Translations under genes and position numbers: made by a program
Assembly: GCA_938008005.1 (NCBI GenBank)
Contig: CALLLZ010000496.1
Location: forward strand, 1-15,052
Origin: an uncultured Marinicella sp.
Lineage (GTDB): Bacteria; Pseudomonadota; Gammaproteobacteria; Xanthomonadales; Marinicellaceae
DNA: 15,052 nt
Direction of reading: 5' to 3'
Shown here: positions 14,811-15,052 of the stretch, piece after piece
How positions within the stretch are numbered: position 1 is the first letter of the stretch
Layout: the number at the start of each line of letters is the position of its first letter
The notes under the pieces: generated by a model
What the model saw: the letters and a program-made list of their open reading frames with translations, nothing else
What the model was told of the DNA's origin: nothing
Databases searched by the model: none

Positions 14811-14975
14811 GACTTTATGTCGACTTGAAATTCTGGACCAGCCAGTTAAATTAGTCTATTATAGCTTGAGTTGCCCCTTTAATTCATGGATAGGCTTTAA
14901 CTCATAGCCACAGAATTAAGGTAAATATTTAGTTTTATGTACAATTAAAACTTGAATTAAAATATGGAAGAACCT
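14811..14975. other. Intergenic region after queA
   Basis: No T-tailed terminator is visible here. An imperfect inverted repeat pairs TGAGTTGCC (14867-14875) with GGC plus AACTCA (14893-14904), interrupted by a 3-base TTT bulge. A TAAAAT at 14958-14963 is a -10-like box too close to the next start to be convincing. Confidence 0.4.
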
Positions 14976-15052
14976 ATGTCAAAATCATTTAAACCAACCA
15001 ACCTAACTATTTTATTATTGCTGTGCTTAGTTTTTAATGTAAGTGCAAATTT
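14976..15052 (+). CDS. Start of a secreted protein gene (cut by window edge)
   Basis: An ATG at 14976 with GGAAG five bases upstream opens a frame running off the right edge (25 residues). A short basic start (MSKSFKP) followed by a hydrophobic core and FNVSA-N looks like a signal peptide cleaved after Ala. An in-frame ATG at 14964 is an alternative start, but it overlaps the ribosome-binding site. The mature protein is outside the window, so no family can be named. Confidence 0.65.
   Translation, partial: MSKSFKPTNLTILLLLCLVFNVSAN

Noticed and set aside
1..15052. CRISPR arrays, insertion sequences, tRNA/rRNA genes, prophage or toxin-antitoxin genes
   Set aside because: No regularly spaced repeats, transposase-like proteins, terminal inverted repeats or tRNA-like folds were seen on reading the window.

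Overview
This window looks like an AT-rich gammaproteobacterial chromosome. The core genes are typical of that class: rplU-rpmA-obgE, yhbY divergent from rlmE-ftsH-folP-glmM, the zinc-free form of ribosomal protein L36, a GcvA-type LysR regulator and a periplasmic PCu(A)C copper chaperone. Ribosome-binding sites are weak at many genes, and three genes use GTG or TTG starts. Low GC with this gene set would fit a marine relative of the Xanthomonadales such as Marinicella, but that placement is a guess.

Layout. 1-1279 (minus): a two-gene unit of unrecognised membrane proteins, joined by an ATGA stop/start overlap. 1494-2261 (plus): a C-terminally membrane-anchored protein with two degenerate FHA domains. 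2316-4084 (plus): a good sigma70 promoter, rplU, rpmA, an intrinsic terminator, then obgE. 4095-5021 (minus): a GcvA-like LysR regulator convergent with obgE. 5022-5601: a 580-base gap with no convincing protein gene. It contains three stem-loops on the plus strand ending in a textbook terminator, and is a strong candidate for an undescribed small RNA divergent from the LysR gene. 5602-7260 (plus): a membrane diguanylate cyclase, then a 2-oxoglutarate/Fe(II) oxygenase. 7310-7553 (plus): a monocistronic L36 gene with its own promoter and terminator. 7602-8375 (minus): yhbY followed by a Mth938-domain gene. 8484-14810 (plus): rlmE, ftsH, folP, glmM, a copper chaperone and queA, closely spaced. 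14976 to the end: the start of a secreted-protein gene.

How the genes relate. Most of the window is housekeeping. Ribosome components and assembly factors are clustered (L21, L27, Obg, YhbY, RlmE, L36). Protein quality control (FtsH), folate synthesis (FolP), cell-wall precursor synthesis (GlmM) and tRNA queuosine modification (QueA) follow in one transcriptional direction. The accessory part is 4.1-7.3 kb: a regulator, a putative regulatory RNA, a c-di-GMP synthase and an oxygenase. The LysR/small-RNA arrangement resembles enterobacterial gcvA-gcvB in layout but not visibly in RNA sequence. It is the best candidate here for something new.
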